From contig NC_031774.1 in assembly GCF_001522545.3 (NCBI RefSeq), forward strand, positions 49,629,363 to 49,693,362: DNA of 64,000 nucleotides, in the 5' to 3' direction. The stretch comes from Parus major (Eukaryota > Chordata > Aves > Passeriformes > Paridae). The notes beneath the pieces were generated by a model. The model was not told the origin of the DNA. It did not search any database and saw nothing but the letters and a program-made list of their open reading frames with translations. Position numbers and translations under genes: made by a program. Positions 39,301 through 51,300 of the stretch are shown here, one piece after another. Numbering within the stretch: position 1 is the first letter of the stretch; the number at the start of each line of letters is the position of its first letter.

Positions 39301-42300
39301 GACTTTCCTAACTGAAAAAAAGATAATTCTACTTTGTAAAACCTAATAGAATGAATCTTAATATAAAAAAAGAGGTATCGCAGGATCAAAACTTCTTAAA
39401 TAATATTCTTGCTTAATTCTTTATGTCAGCAATTTTTATTTACTTTCTGCCAATATACACAAGAAAGCACTGTTCCAGACTATTAGGGGACTCATGCAGC
39501 GGAAGCAAAGTGGAATGACTCCTTCTGGTGCAATGGAATTTAACTACGCAGTCCCTTTTTCTGTACCTTCTACCTGGAAAAATTGTTCTTTGTTAATGAG
39601 ACAGCAGTGGCACAACAGACAACTCAAACCATTAACTATTAACTCAAGGGTGTGAAGGACTGACAACCCACTTGACATGCAACAGGGACGTTACTGTTTG
39701 GTAGACAGAGTACACAGCAACAACTCTGAAGTGACTGCAACTGAGCATCTCACCTCCAGTCTTTGTACCATCTCCTTTTTTAAATAGGAGCAAGACAGCC
39801 ACGGACTCCTTGACATCCACTTCTTGATTACTCCATTTCAGAATACTACTTCTTCTGTACGTGTGTATGTATACACACACAATTCTGAAATACTAATCTT
39901 TCTCAAAACAGAAGACACTCATCATTTAAATAAGTGACCAAGTTTTCTATGCCTTTTTTTGTCCTTTCACAAAACCACTTAGAGCTGAGTGCAGCCCCAA
40001 TAAGGGCTGAAGTAGAAGAAGCTGGGCTGAGATTAGAGATGCTTTGCAAACAGACAGCCTCCCAAGTCCCTCCCGAAGCAGTTTACATAACAGAAAGACA
40101 CAGGAGCTACATTATCTCCTGTGGTAAATCTCCTTGCAAAATATGAGTTTACTGTTCACGTTGAGCCTTAGATTTACAGGTTCTTTCTGCAGTGTTTCAT
40201 TCACACAGGTACAGTGAGATAGCTACAAAACCCAGCTTCCTTGCAAGGGTCTATGTTTGCATACCATGATACATCATTTATTCTACAGGCTCTTCCTGAG
40301 GTACAAAGTTTACCTTGAACATTTTTCATTTTAGGAAACATTTTACCTCGTTAATTTCAGGAGCTGGACTTTGATGATTCTTGTGGGCCCCTTCCAACTC
40401 TGGATACTTTATGATTCTGTTTAGTGCAACACACAGGCACTATGTTAATGCACAAATTCATCTTACAACTCTACTACTAGTGAACTCCACTGTTAGGTGG
40501 ATCACAAGCCACAAATAAAATGCTGTGATTGAAACCCTGAAGTGAACTGCTCTGAAAGGACAGAAATGGTATTTCCAGTTCACAACCTCTCCTCAACCAA
40601 AGAGTTTGCAATATGGCCAAAGTTTTGTTACCTATGAATCAACTACTCAAGTTTCCCAATAAATCCTACCAGGTGGAAGCTTGGATCATGATCCCCTCAT
40701 AACCAAGCTTCCACAGGACATGGTAAGTCCTGGAACTAGAGGTCCTGCAGCTACAGTGGCACACACTAACTAAAAACTTACCATTTCCTCTTCAACTCGC
40801 ATTCAAACAATAGTACAAGAAAATAAACTTTGGTTTACTTAGCAACATATCAATGTCCTACTGTGTAGAGTATTAGCACTGGGTCTGACTGAAGAGGATA
40901 ATCCACTTTGTAATTTAGTTAAATTACTAATTTTAACAAAGATAAGTACCCTGTATAATTTTGCAGTGCTTAAAGAATACATCCTTTGAGTATTCTGCTC
41001 TAAGAAACATCAGCTTGTTATAATATTTTAAATTTATGGAACATTTGTAACTGCTGTTATATCAGGAAAAATATTAAATCTGCACAATAAGTACAAACTT
41101 TATATGAGAAAGTATACTTGTAAGTGCATGATGATCTCCTGATGTCTGCTGAGGAACTCACTTCCACAAAAGACACAGACAACATCCCTGGGGATAGACT
41201 CAAATGTCCCACAAAGTGCAACTCAGTTAAAAAAAAAAGGCTACTAACAGAAAAGCAAACAAAAACTGTCTCTACTCTATTGGCTGTAAAAAGAGATGCT
41301 TATCTGCATTCTCAACCAGGAGAGTGGTTGAGAACCCCATCTTCAAAAAAACGCCTTAAAAACCCATACTACTAACAAGAGAATGTATTATTCCTCCCAA
41401 ATGTGGTTTAAACTAAGCAGAAACAAATTTTGTTTTGCGCTGGCACATACACTTTGAAGCACATCTCTGCTTCTCTAGAGAAAAGCAGGCGTTTAGGCCA
41501 CTATAGCAGAATCCATTCAGAATATAAAATAAATTAAAACCTGCTGATTAGGAGATCTTAACAATGTCTGTATGATGAAAGATAACATCTATATCCAAAA
41601 TGAAAGATATGTTTTATCCTGTCTGTCCTCCAACTTTGAATCATTTTGACTGTAAGAAATAGCAGACACCAAGCAGGACGTGCCTGTATTTCAATCTAGG
41701 CCAGCATGGTCCAACTGGTGCCCATCGTCTGAATCTGGACCACAGGATGCCTCCATATGGCCTGCCACCTTTTCCTTGGAGGAGATAGGGAACAGCTGTT
41801 TGAGGAGCAAACGCTGCCTGAACAGCCAAACACCTCCTCCTGTGTCCGGCTGGCTCCAAGCCCAGAGCTGTCGCCGTGTTCCCGTGGAAGGCAAGGAAGG
41901 AACGGGGGAAGAAGGCAGCAGAACCTCCCACCCACGCAAGGACTTGAGCTCTTCATCTGCCTGACTCGGACAGACGCAACCCAGCGAAGCCTGGAGCTGC
42001 TTCTGCCCTGGCGAGGGGCAGCCACAGGAATGGCCCAACGGAGCCCCAGGATCTGCTGTCACTGTCATCATAGCCGGGGGTGGGTTATACCAGAAGTGAC
42101 ACAAAAATCGGGAATTTGGCACATGTTTGCAAAGTCTAAACCACCTTACAGTAGATACACTAAGTGGTACAGTACAAGCATACTGTCAATCTTCAATCTG
42201 CTGCCAGCAAAACAGATTAATACAATATTTTGGCCTTCACAGAGAAGAAAAACACAGAAAAACATAAATATATTTCATTATTAACTGCCTATTTATTTAT

Positions 42301-45300
42301 TATTGATCAAGAAGAACAACTTGGGCATTGAAATCCAGACATAAATTAGATAGCAACAGTATTTTTACCTTTGCAACTGCCCACTCAATGTAATTTTAAA
42401 TCTCTCCTTAAGGTGACATGCATAGTAGACAAGTAAACAAAAGTGAAAGATTTTACCGGGTTTACAACTGTGCTATCTTTCTTCCACCCATTTTTCACAG
42501 TGTCACTGACATAATTTTTGAAAAAAAGCTATTTGACTGGTATGCCAATGCGTATAAATCAAGCAGGGAGGAAAACTGAGAATCCTAAAGACCACCCGGT
42601 ACAGAAACAAAACTGAATTCTGTTTCAAATGCATTTGCTTTTGACTGCATATTGGTTGAACTCTTTGCAAGCATTAAAATTAAAATTCTCTATTACATCA
42701 ACTTAAAAAAAATAAACACCTTCTAATTACTTCAATACAGTGCTTTAAAAGACAGTATACTTGTCTGCATTCAACTCAAATATCATTTAGCATACAAAAG
42801 TTACATGGTGGTGTCTTCAAGCCCAGTACAGAGAGACACCAGATGTTCTACTTCATGCTGACCTGGAAAATCATATGCTTATTGGAATAGGATAGATTAA
42901 AAACAACACAGAAAAATAACGTAAGGCTAGCACAAGTCATATTGAAAGCATCATCACAACTTCAAAAATTGGTGTAGAAATTATGCTAGAGATGTGAAAT
43001 CTCACCTAATATACCCAATATTGAAGAGTCACACATGATACCAGGTTTTAAAGATGCTATAACATTATTTTGAAATCTAGAAATTGATGTGTTAAACATC
43101 CTAACTAAAATTATATTCCAGTCCCCAACAGCTAATGACTGGATTTTAGAATTTCATTCAGGCTAAATTAATTAGTCAAATTTTATATGAATAATATATG
43201 AAATTTAGTATCTCATCAAAAGGGATTACAGCCTCCAGGAAATTAAGTTCTCTGTCCAGTACTGCACACAAACAGATAAAAACATCTTTGGATAGATTAC
43301 TGCAAAGCTTGTATTCACAATGGGACTACAACAACACTTTGGCAGTGTCCAGATGTCAGTACACCCTATTCAGAAAACTGCTTGACAATGTTCCTGTTAA
43401 ATGCTGGAAGCAAACCAGACTACAGATAATACCTAAAAATTATTAACAACTTCTACCAAAGAGATTCTATTAAACAAAAATATTAAAAAGACTGATTCAT
43501 GGAGCAGCTTCTGCCTTCTTGAGTAGCTTTATGGAAAAGAAAGCACTAGCAAGTATTTGCTCATTAACTTTGCAAAGAAACATAAAACCAAATCAAAGCA
43601 AGTTTACTTGCTAAAATGTTACTTAAATAGGTGATTTTGCTTTCTCCATTCATTTAGAATTTTAGAATTAAACTGATCTCTCTTGTACTGGGAAGCCCAG
43701 TGCTGGACACAGTACTCTGGGTGTGGCCTCACCAGTGCTGATTAGAGGAGAAGGATCACCTCTCTCAACATGCTGCCAACAATCCTAATGCAGCCAGGAT
43801 GCCATTAGCCCTTTTTGCTGCAAGGACACATTGCTGGCTCATGCTCAACTTGTCCCCCAACAAAATAATGGGATTATTTCACACCAAGTGCAGGATTTTG
43901 CACTTCTTGCTAAACATCAATTGGCAGCCCATTTCTCCAGCCTGTCAAAGTCCCACTGGATGGCACCTTACCAGAAACTGAAGTGAGGCTGACGGGATTG
44001 CAGTTCATCATTCAGTTCATCATTCTATCAGGAGGACAGGAGTGACATTTGCTTTCTTCTAGTCCTCAGGAATGTCTCCCAATCATCGTGATCACCCAAA
44101 GATCACTGAGAGTCATCTAGTTTGCATTGGAAATGACCTTTAAGGGTCACCTAGTCCAGCTCCTCACTGTGATGAACAGGAACATCTTCAACTAGATCAT
44201 GATTGCTCAGAGCCCCAACCAAGCTGACCTGGAATGTTTCCAGGAATAGGGCATCTACAACCTCTCTGGGAAACCTGTGCCAGCATTTCACCACTCTTAT
44301 TTGTAAAAAATGCCTTCCTTATATCTAGTCTAAACCAACCCTCTCTTAGTTTGAAACCATAACCCCATGTCCTCTTGCAACAAGCCCCGCTAAAAAGTTG
44401 GTCCCCATCTTTCTTACCCTCTTTTAACTACAGAACATCTGCTTTAAGGCCTCCCTGGAGCCTTCTCTTCTCCAGGATGAACAAGGCCAGCTCTGGCAGC
44501 ATTTCCTCACAGGAGAGGTACTTCAATCCTCTGATTATTTTGTGGCCATCCTCTGGAATCTTTCCATGTCCTTCCTGTGCTGGGGACCTCACAGCTGGGT
44601 GCAGTATCCCAAGTGGGGTCTCACCAGAGCAGAGAGATTGAATTCCCTTTCTCAAACTGCTGGCCACATGGCTTTTGATGCAGCTCAGGGTACAAATGGC
44701 TTTCTGAGCTGCAAGCACACATTGCTGGCTCATCCACCAGCACTCCCAATGTCCATCTCTGCAGGGCTGTTCTCAATCCCTTTAACCCTCAGCTGTATTG
44801 ATAGCATGGGCTGCCCCACCAGAGGTTCAGCACCTCGCACTTTCCCTGTTGAACTTCATGAGGTTCCCAAGAGCCCACTTCTCAAGCATGTCCAGGCACT
44901 TCTGGATGGCATCCTGGTACTTGGGATTCCTGAAGGTCACTCTTACCAGTAAAGGAGGCATTTGGTACCCCAGATTTTCACATGTTCTATGTCATGGCCC
45001 ACACTCCATCCAGCAGTAGGCCCACATTTTCCCTGGTTCTCCTTTGGTCGCCTATGTAAATATAGAAACCCTTTTCATCACCTTTGATATCCCTTGCAAG
45101 ATGCAATTACTGCTGGGCTTTAGCTTTCCTAACAACATTCCTAGATGATTGGACAATGTCTCTATATTCCAGTCAGGTTACCTGTCCCTGCTTTTACCTT
45201 CTCTATGCTTCTGAGTTTTTGCCAGGAGTTCCTTGTTGATTCACAAAGGCCTCCTGGCACTTTTGCCTGACTTCCTTCTTTTGGGATGAACTGCTCCTGA

Positions 45301-48300
45301 ACTTAGAGGAATTTATCTATCAATACTATCCATGTTTTCTTTATTGGATCCTTCTTCTCTCCAAAGCCTTATCCCATGGGACTCTTCCAAGCAGATCCAT
45401 GAAGTAGCCAATACTGCTCTCTTGAAGTCCAACATTGCGACCTTGCTGTTTGCTCTGCTTCCTCCTCTCAGGATCCTGAAACCCACCACCTCAAGGTCAC
45501 TACAGCCAAGGCTGTCTTCAACCTTTGCATCTCCAACAAAACCTTCCTTGTTTTAAACTATGAGGTCCATGAATTCAAGGAGCAGCTCTCCTCATTGGCT
45601 CCTCCATTGCTTGAGGAAGCTCTCCACAAACCTCTTGGACTGCTTATGCCCTGCTGAGCTGTTCCTTTAACAGATACTGGAGTGAAGTCCCCCAGGAGGA
45701 CCAGGCCCTGCAGATGTGAGGCTATTTTTAGCAATCTGCAGTAGGCCTCATTCATTTTCTCCTTTCTCCTGATCAGTCAGCCTTATAGCTGAGGCCCATT
45801 ACAATGTCAACCATACCAGTTGAGGTTCAGGTTTTTTTTGTTTGTTTCTATGTTTCCAGACAGATAACTTGCTGGTGCTCTTCAGAAAAAAAATAAAAAT
45901 ATCCCTCAGTGGTCCAAAGACTGCAGGCTGAAAACACTGTGTAAATCAATGCCAAACTGCCCTTCTGCACAATCCAACAAAACTAGTGGTTTTTTCCCAG
46001 TGCATGAGAAGCAGCTACATACAGATACTACTTTCTCATAGAGTGCCACTGAATGCATACAGCCATGGCAAAGGCTATGATTAGCTAATGGGCTCTGCTG
46101 GTTTTGGACTCACCACTTCAAAGATTTAAAAAGTCAACTAAAGTTTTCATAAAATTGTCTTTTATTTAGGCAGAGAGTAACAGCCTTTACTACAGCTGGG
46201 GAAAAGATAACAACACTGCTTCAAACCCATCATGTTCAAAATGTAAATAGTTCGGACACATCCACCTTCTCTAAGTGCCTTCCTTGTCTTTATATCTTGT
46301 TTTGATTCACAAAAACTTCTCTGTAGCTGACTACAAACAGGCATAGAGATGCACCTGAAAATCAAACACAAAGACCACTGCATATTCTTTTAAAAAAGCT
46401 TCAAACTTGACTGTATTTTCTTTAGGAATATAATCTCACTGTGATTGTCTGTAAACTATATGGCTCCCTCTTGTGTCTATTATACCACATTTCAGTGCAC
46501 AAAAAATTTTTAACATTAAGCCATAAATATTTGGGCTTTGTTCACCCTTCTGCAGGCATGCAATGTTCATAAATGTTAAGGAAATCACATACATACCTTC
46601 TTTTCTCTTCCCCTGAGAAAACCCTGCAGCTTACAGAATTTCTCTCTGGAACAAACTATATTAAAAAAATCTTGCAAACTACAAGTCTGCAGCAATGAAA
46701 ACAGTTTTTTGCCCATTCCCTGTATTTTGATACTAGTGCAGAGGCCAAATGCACCGTTGAAGTTCATCCGCAACAACTTTTAACTATTTTTTAGTTATCA
46801 AATTACATATGTTTAGAGAGGTGTCAGTGTGGTTTATAGAGTCTGGCTAACATGCTCGAGAGTTTATTTTTGTCTGCTCAACATCCCACCTGCTTCTGCT
46901 TATCAAAGCAGACTACAGTTTAGCTTGCAACAGCTGTGAAATTCATAAATCTGCCCATTCTTCATGTGTAGCCAGACTAAGCACTTGGAGAAGGAGTCAG
47001 AACTACAGCAGTCACATTTATGGAGAAGCTAAGGAAACAAAACAGCAGCACTTCTCATACCGTGTTTGAAACAGCACACCTATCAGAAGCCAAATTATTC
47101 TAAAATCAGTCTAGCAACCCTATTTGGAAAGAAAAAGAAGCATTTGAAGGACTTGTTAACCCTTTTATTCCCCCCACCATTAGAAATATTTTGTAGACTA
47201 AAAATGTTGCAATTAAAATATTTTGCCTGCACAAAGTAGTCCCTTTTTTGGTATCTTTAAATAGCAAAAAAAACCCCAGCTTTTATTTCAAGATTCTGCT
47301 AGCCTTACTTCCTGCAGCAGAACAACTATCAATAAAGTAAATACAGTTTTAATATTTTTGTATTACAAAAAATGTATTTGTACTTAAAAACATATACTTA
47401 AAAAGGTATTTGTACCTTAAAAAGTATCAGTCTGCATACTGAAAGCAATATGAAAATCCTGGTCACTCAGGACAGCTTTCATTAAAACACTTTTACTAAA
47501 GCAGTAGTAGTACTGAATGAAATTATGGTATACAAAAATCTAAAAAAACCTCATTTCATCAAGATTGCAGAGTGTACTGCCTTTCATAGATAAGTGGATT
47601 TGCTTTGCTTTTTTCATTTATATACAAATTTCTCTTTCGCTGTTTCTTCCCTTTTCCATCTGCTCATGAATTACCCTTAGCATTAGTATTTTGTGGGTCA
47701 ATTTTGTTCACAAAATGATATGAGTACATGCAGGCTGATACTAAAATTAATTTCAGTTTTTATGAATAAGGAAAAATGGTACTTTGTTTAGGGAAGAAAA
47801 AGACTTTTATTTTTCCTCTCTGAACTTTTTTCCTCTGCCATTTCATAAATTACAAGACAGCAGATACAGAAATCAAAAAATTTAAACTTTTCCATAAGTT
47901 TTCATCAAAAACATTAATAGTATTTACCCAATACATACAGTTGGCATTCCTCAAGCCAATTGAATTTATTTGACTTTCAAATGTGACTCGTAGTATTTGC
48001 TGAATAATAGTAAACAAACATTCAGCTGAAATTGTGGTTACATGGCAGTGCTGAAGTAAGGCATCAAACAACCAGAACCCACTTAAAAATGTAACTAATA
48101 TTTATTACCTATCACTCTACAAAAGAAAGTAAATAAAGCAAATGTATCCTACCTGATCTACCTTCATGCTCATGTTCAACAACGTGAAACAACAGCTATA
48201 GAACAAGATATGTAACAAGAACACAAGACAAGCAGTAAAAATATTTGCCAGGAGAACCAAAAGAAATTGATCTAGTTTTCTGACCATTCTGCATTTCAGG

Positions 48301-51300
48301 GTTTGTTTGTTTTTTTTAAAATTAATGTTGCAGTCACATAAGCTCTCACATAATACTACTAGTGCAGGGTTAGTCAGTGAAAATGATGGAACTGATAATA
48401 ATGATAGTTCAGCTGATTCAGATGATTCAGTTCTGAAAAGAACTGCAAGAGCAAGAATAGCAGCTAGAAGAATTGGATAATGTTCCACAATATTCTGCTA
48501 AATACTTGTTAAAAACAGTAGATCTTTTTAGGGTGAAAATAATGTGAAATGGCACAACATTCAGAAGCTCTGCTTGATCAGGCAGCATATTTTGAGAAAC
48601 TAAGTGAATGCTGGAAGTCTGGACTGGCAGTCTAGGATAGGACACAGCAAGAAAAAAGTGTTGGCTGAACTATTGTTTCCTGAATTGTGACACCTGGAAG
48701 TTAGAATTCAGTTCCCTTCTGATATCAAAGCCACTCTTTCTAGCTTACTCCTTGTGCATCTGATTTGGCTTTCACCCATAATTTTCAGTTACTTCAGTTT
48801 TCAAAAAGTAACCCTCTCCTCCTTACACTCCATAAACTGAATTTGTGTTTGAAACATACTCAGTTCTTGAAACACCAAACAGCTACACAAAATAATGTAA
48901 ATTTTGTTGAATTAGAACAATTGATAGAATAGCTTTGGAGCTCTGGTAACACTAAAGGAGAGTAGAATTGTCTAGTGTCTTCTGACCTCTCCCAAGGCCA
49001 AACAAAATGTCACTAGATCACTCATTTGGGGCGATTCAGTACATAAAGCCATAGATTTTTTTATACAGATTGTGCCACAAAAAGCTTTGGGTATTCGGAC
49101 ATTGAACACTACCTTGAGAACAACACATCAGCGTTCACTTACAACATTATATCTAGGTATCATCAGTCAGAATAACAGAGCTCTGTTAAAAACTTGGATT
49201 AAATCATTACTTCAGAACACAATGAAAAGTTCACCCATCTCAAGCCTCTCCATACCCTGTTACCAGATGGGTTTATCTTTGTATTTGAAAGCAATCAAAA
49301 TAATTACACTAGATAGAACAGAAAACAACAGTTAATCCACGTTCATTGGAAATACAACATATGCAACGGTTTTATTCTGTCAATTAACAATTATAATTTT
49401 ACTTTGTTAAGTGCAAACTACACATTTTTCAAAGAATCATAAAGGCACAGGTTGTAAATCTCTGCAAGTCATGTAGAAAAGTTTCCAACCTGCAAACTTC
49501 TAGCAACTGGCTAACTAGCAAGATGACAGCAGTGACTGGATCATTCCTTATCTCCTCTTCCTCAGAAAACAAATCCAGCTCCCTTAGTCTCCCAGACAGA
49601 TAAAGGGCTGAAGCAAATTACATCTTAATAGCTTTCCTCTGGTCTCATTCCAGTTTGTCAACAAGTTTCCAGTATGTCAATGTGTCTTTTACACTGGTGG
49701 GCCCAAAATTGTACAGTATTCCAGATGAAGCCTTGCCCATTTTTAAACAAAGGGCAGTAATCACTTCTCTCAACCAGCTAAATACATTTTTATATACCCA
49801 TATGCCTACTGAACCGCAAAATTTCAGTAGTGCTTCAAAAAAACACCAGGAAATTGCTTTAATGATTCAGACTTTTAAGGGCAATATACTTGTACTATTA
49901 TTCAGCATCGGTGTTTTCACACATTCCACAATAAGGATCATGAGAACATTTAAGATTCTTACCTGAATAACTTTGTAGAAATAGGCATACTGTCGAGCTG
50001 TATTTTTATATTGGCTAAAAACATCATGTATGGCCTGAGTTGATTGAAGATACTGCACTTCATCTTCTTCAAAATAGAGAGGAGTATCATATTCACTGGG
50101 GAGAGTCTGGATGTAGGGCAGCCAGAAAGAGTTGGGGTTGGCTCGCTCACAAAGGAGATGGAATGCCAATGTTATATTACCCATGGCTTGAAGAATTCGA
50201 TCTTGAGAATACAGAGATCCTGAATTAACCAAGGAAGGTGAGGAATTAAATTGGTTCTCCATAGAAAATATCATCCTAGATTTACTTTAAATTAACATGA
50301 TTAAATAATAGGTTAGCACTTAATGAAAAGAAAAGGTTTTCAGGTTTGTAAAATATTTAGCTGCCTACACTGTATTATACTGCAAGTTTTTTGACACAGA
50401 AAAGGCCTCGTGTACAACTGCATGACAAAACTAGAACAATATTCTCAATACCTCAGAACATTTTATCTCCAAATATTATACAAGCTACATGATATGTGTT
50501 CAAAATAACACACACACTTGTGGAAGATATCCAATGCACTCAGCCAGAAACTAACTGGGAAATTAAATTCTTTCCACTTCAAGCTTCTAAGTATTCCAAA
50601 CCTGATGTCTGGCATGATAAGCAAGCCCTGTAATAAAGAAGATCAGCTAAAAAAAAGTCTCCTACTGAAAGATCCCATAAATATTAATTTCTTTCTTAAG
50701 AACTTCCTTGAGCTCTTACCTAAGACTGAATTTTTAGCTGACTCAACCGTCATCAACAGTTTTCTAGGAACCCACAAAAACAATTCTTCAGCCTACAGAA
50801 AGGAAACAAATGCAATAGAGGGTCAGTTAGCATTTATATGATATGCCAAGTGTCTCAAATATATACCAACTTTAAATTATAAATTGTTTGCATTATTTTT
50901 TTAAAATCAAAATTCTTCCTTGTCTTCTACTGCAAATTCAACAAGCAACCTCTGTTTCATATTGTGGTAACCGAATGTTTCAATCTGCATTACACAAAGT
51001 TTTAAACACAGACACTCAGATATAAAATAAAACCCTTCCATTTTGGAACTGCTAACACATACAACATAACCATAAAACTACCAGATACATTGCATTGCTA
51101 ATAAGTATATGATCACATATTTTCTCACAGTAGAATTTTTTTCCATATTGGCTGTTTTTATTTCAGAAGAACTGCTCAGGGTTTCTATCAATGTATTAAC
51201 TGTGTGCTAATGAAGCTATTAAATGATCACACTATGCTCACTTTCTAAGAGTCTTCCTACAACAGCTAATTGGTCTTCAAAGATGTTTCCCACACACAAA

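Larger units (their letters stand above)
33807..49962 (-). other. 16 kb SETD3 intron between coding exons 5 and 6
   Basis: This is the largest intron inside the coding region. It holds a CpG island, a smaller GC-rich patch, a nested CR1 pair, two smaller CR1 pieces, a polypurine G-tract and a perfect inverted repeat, each listed separately. No complete independent gene could be established inside it. Confidence 0.9.

Noticed and set aside
44428..44733. 101-codon minus-strand frame as a possible gene
   Set aside because: It is the C-terminal reverse-transcriptase remnant of a CR1 LINE, broken on both sides.
48117..48488. 123-codon hydrophobic minus-strand frame
   Set aside because: Hydrophobicity comes from T-rich antisense of AT-rich DNA. 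No signal-anchor pattern or conserved motif is seen, and the opposite strand looks more protein-like.
49867..50274. 135-codon minus-strand frame as a stand-alone gene
   Set aside because: Its centre is SETD3 coding exon 5. The start lies upstream of the acceptor and the tail reads through the donor.
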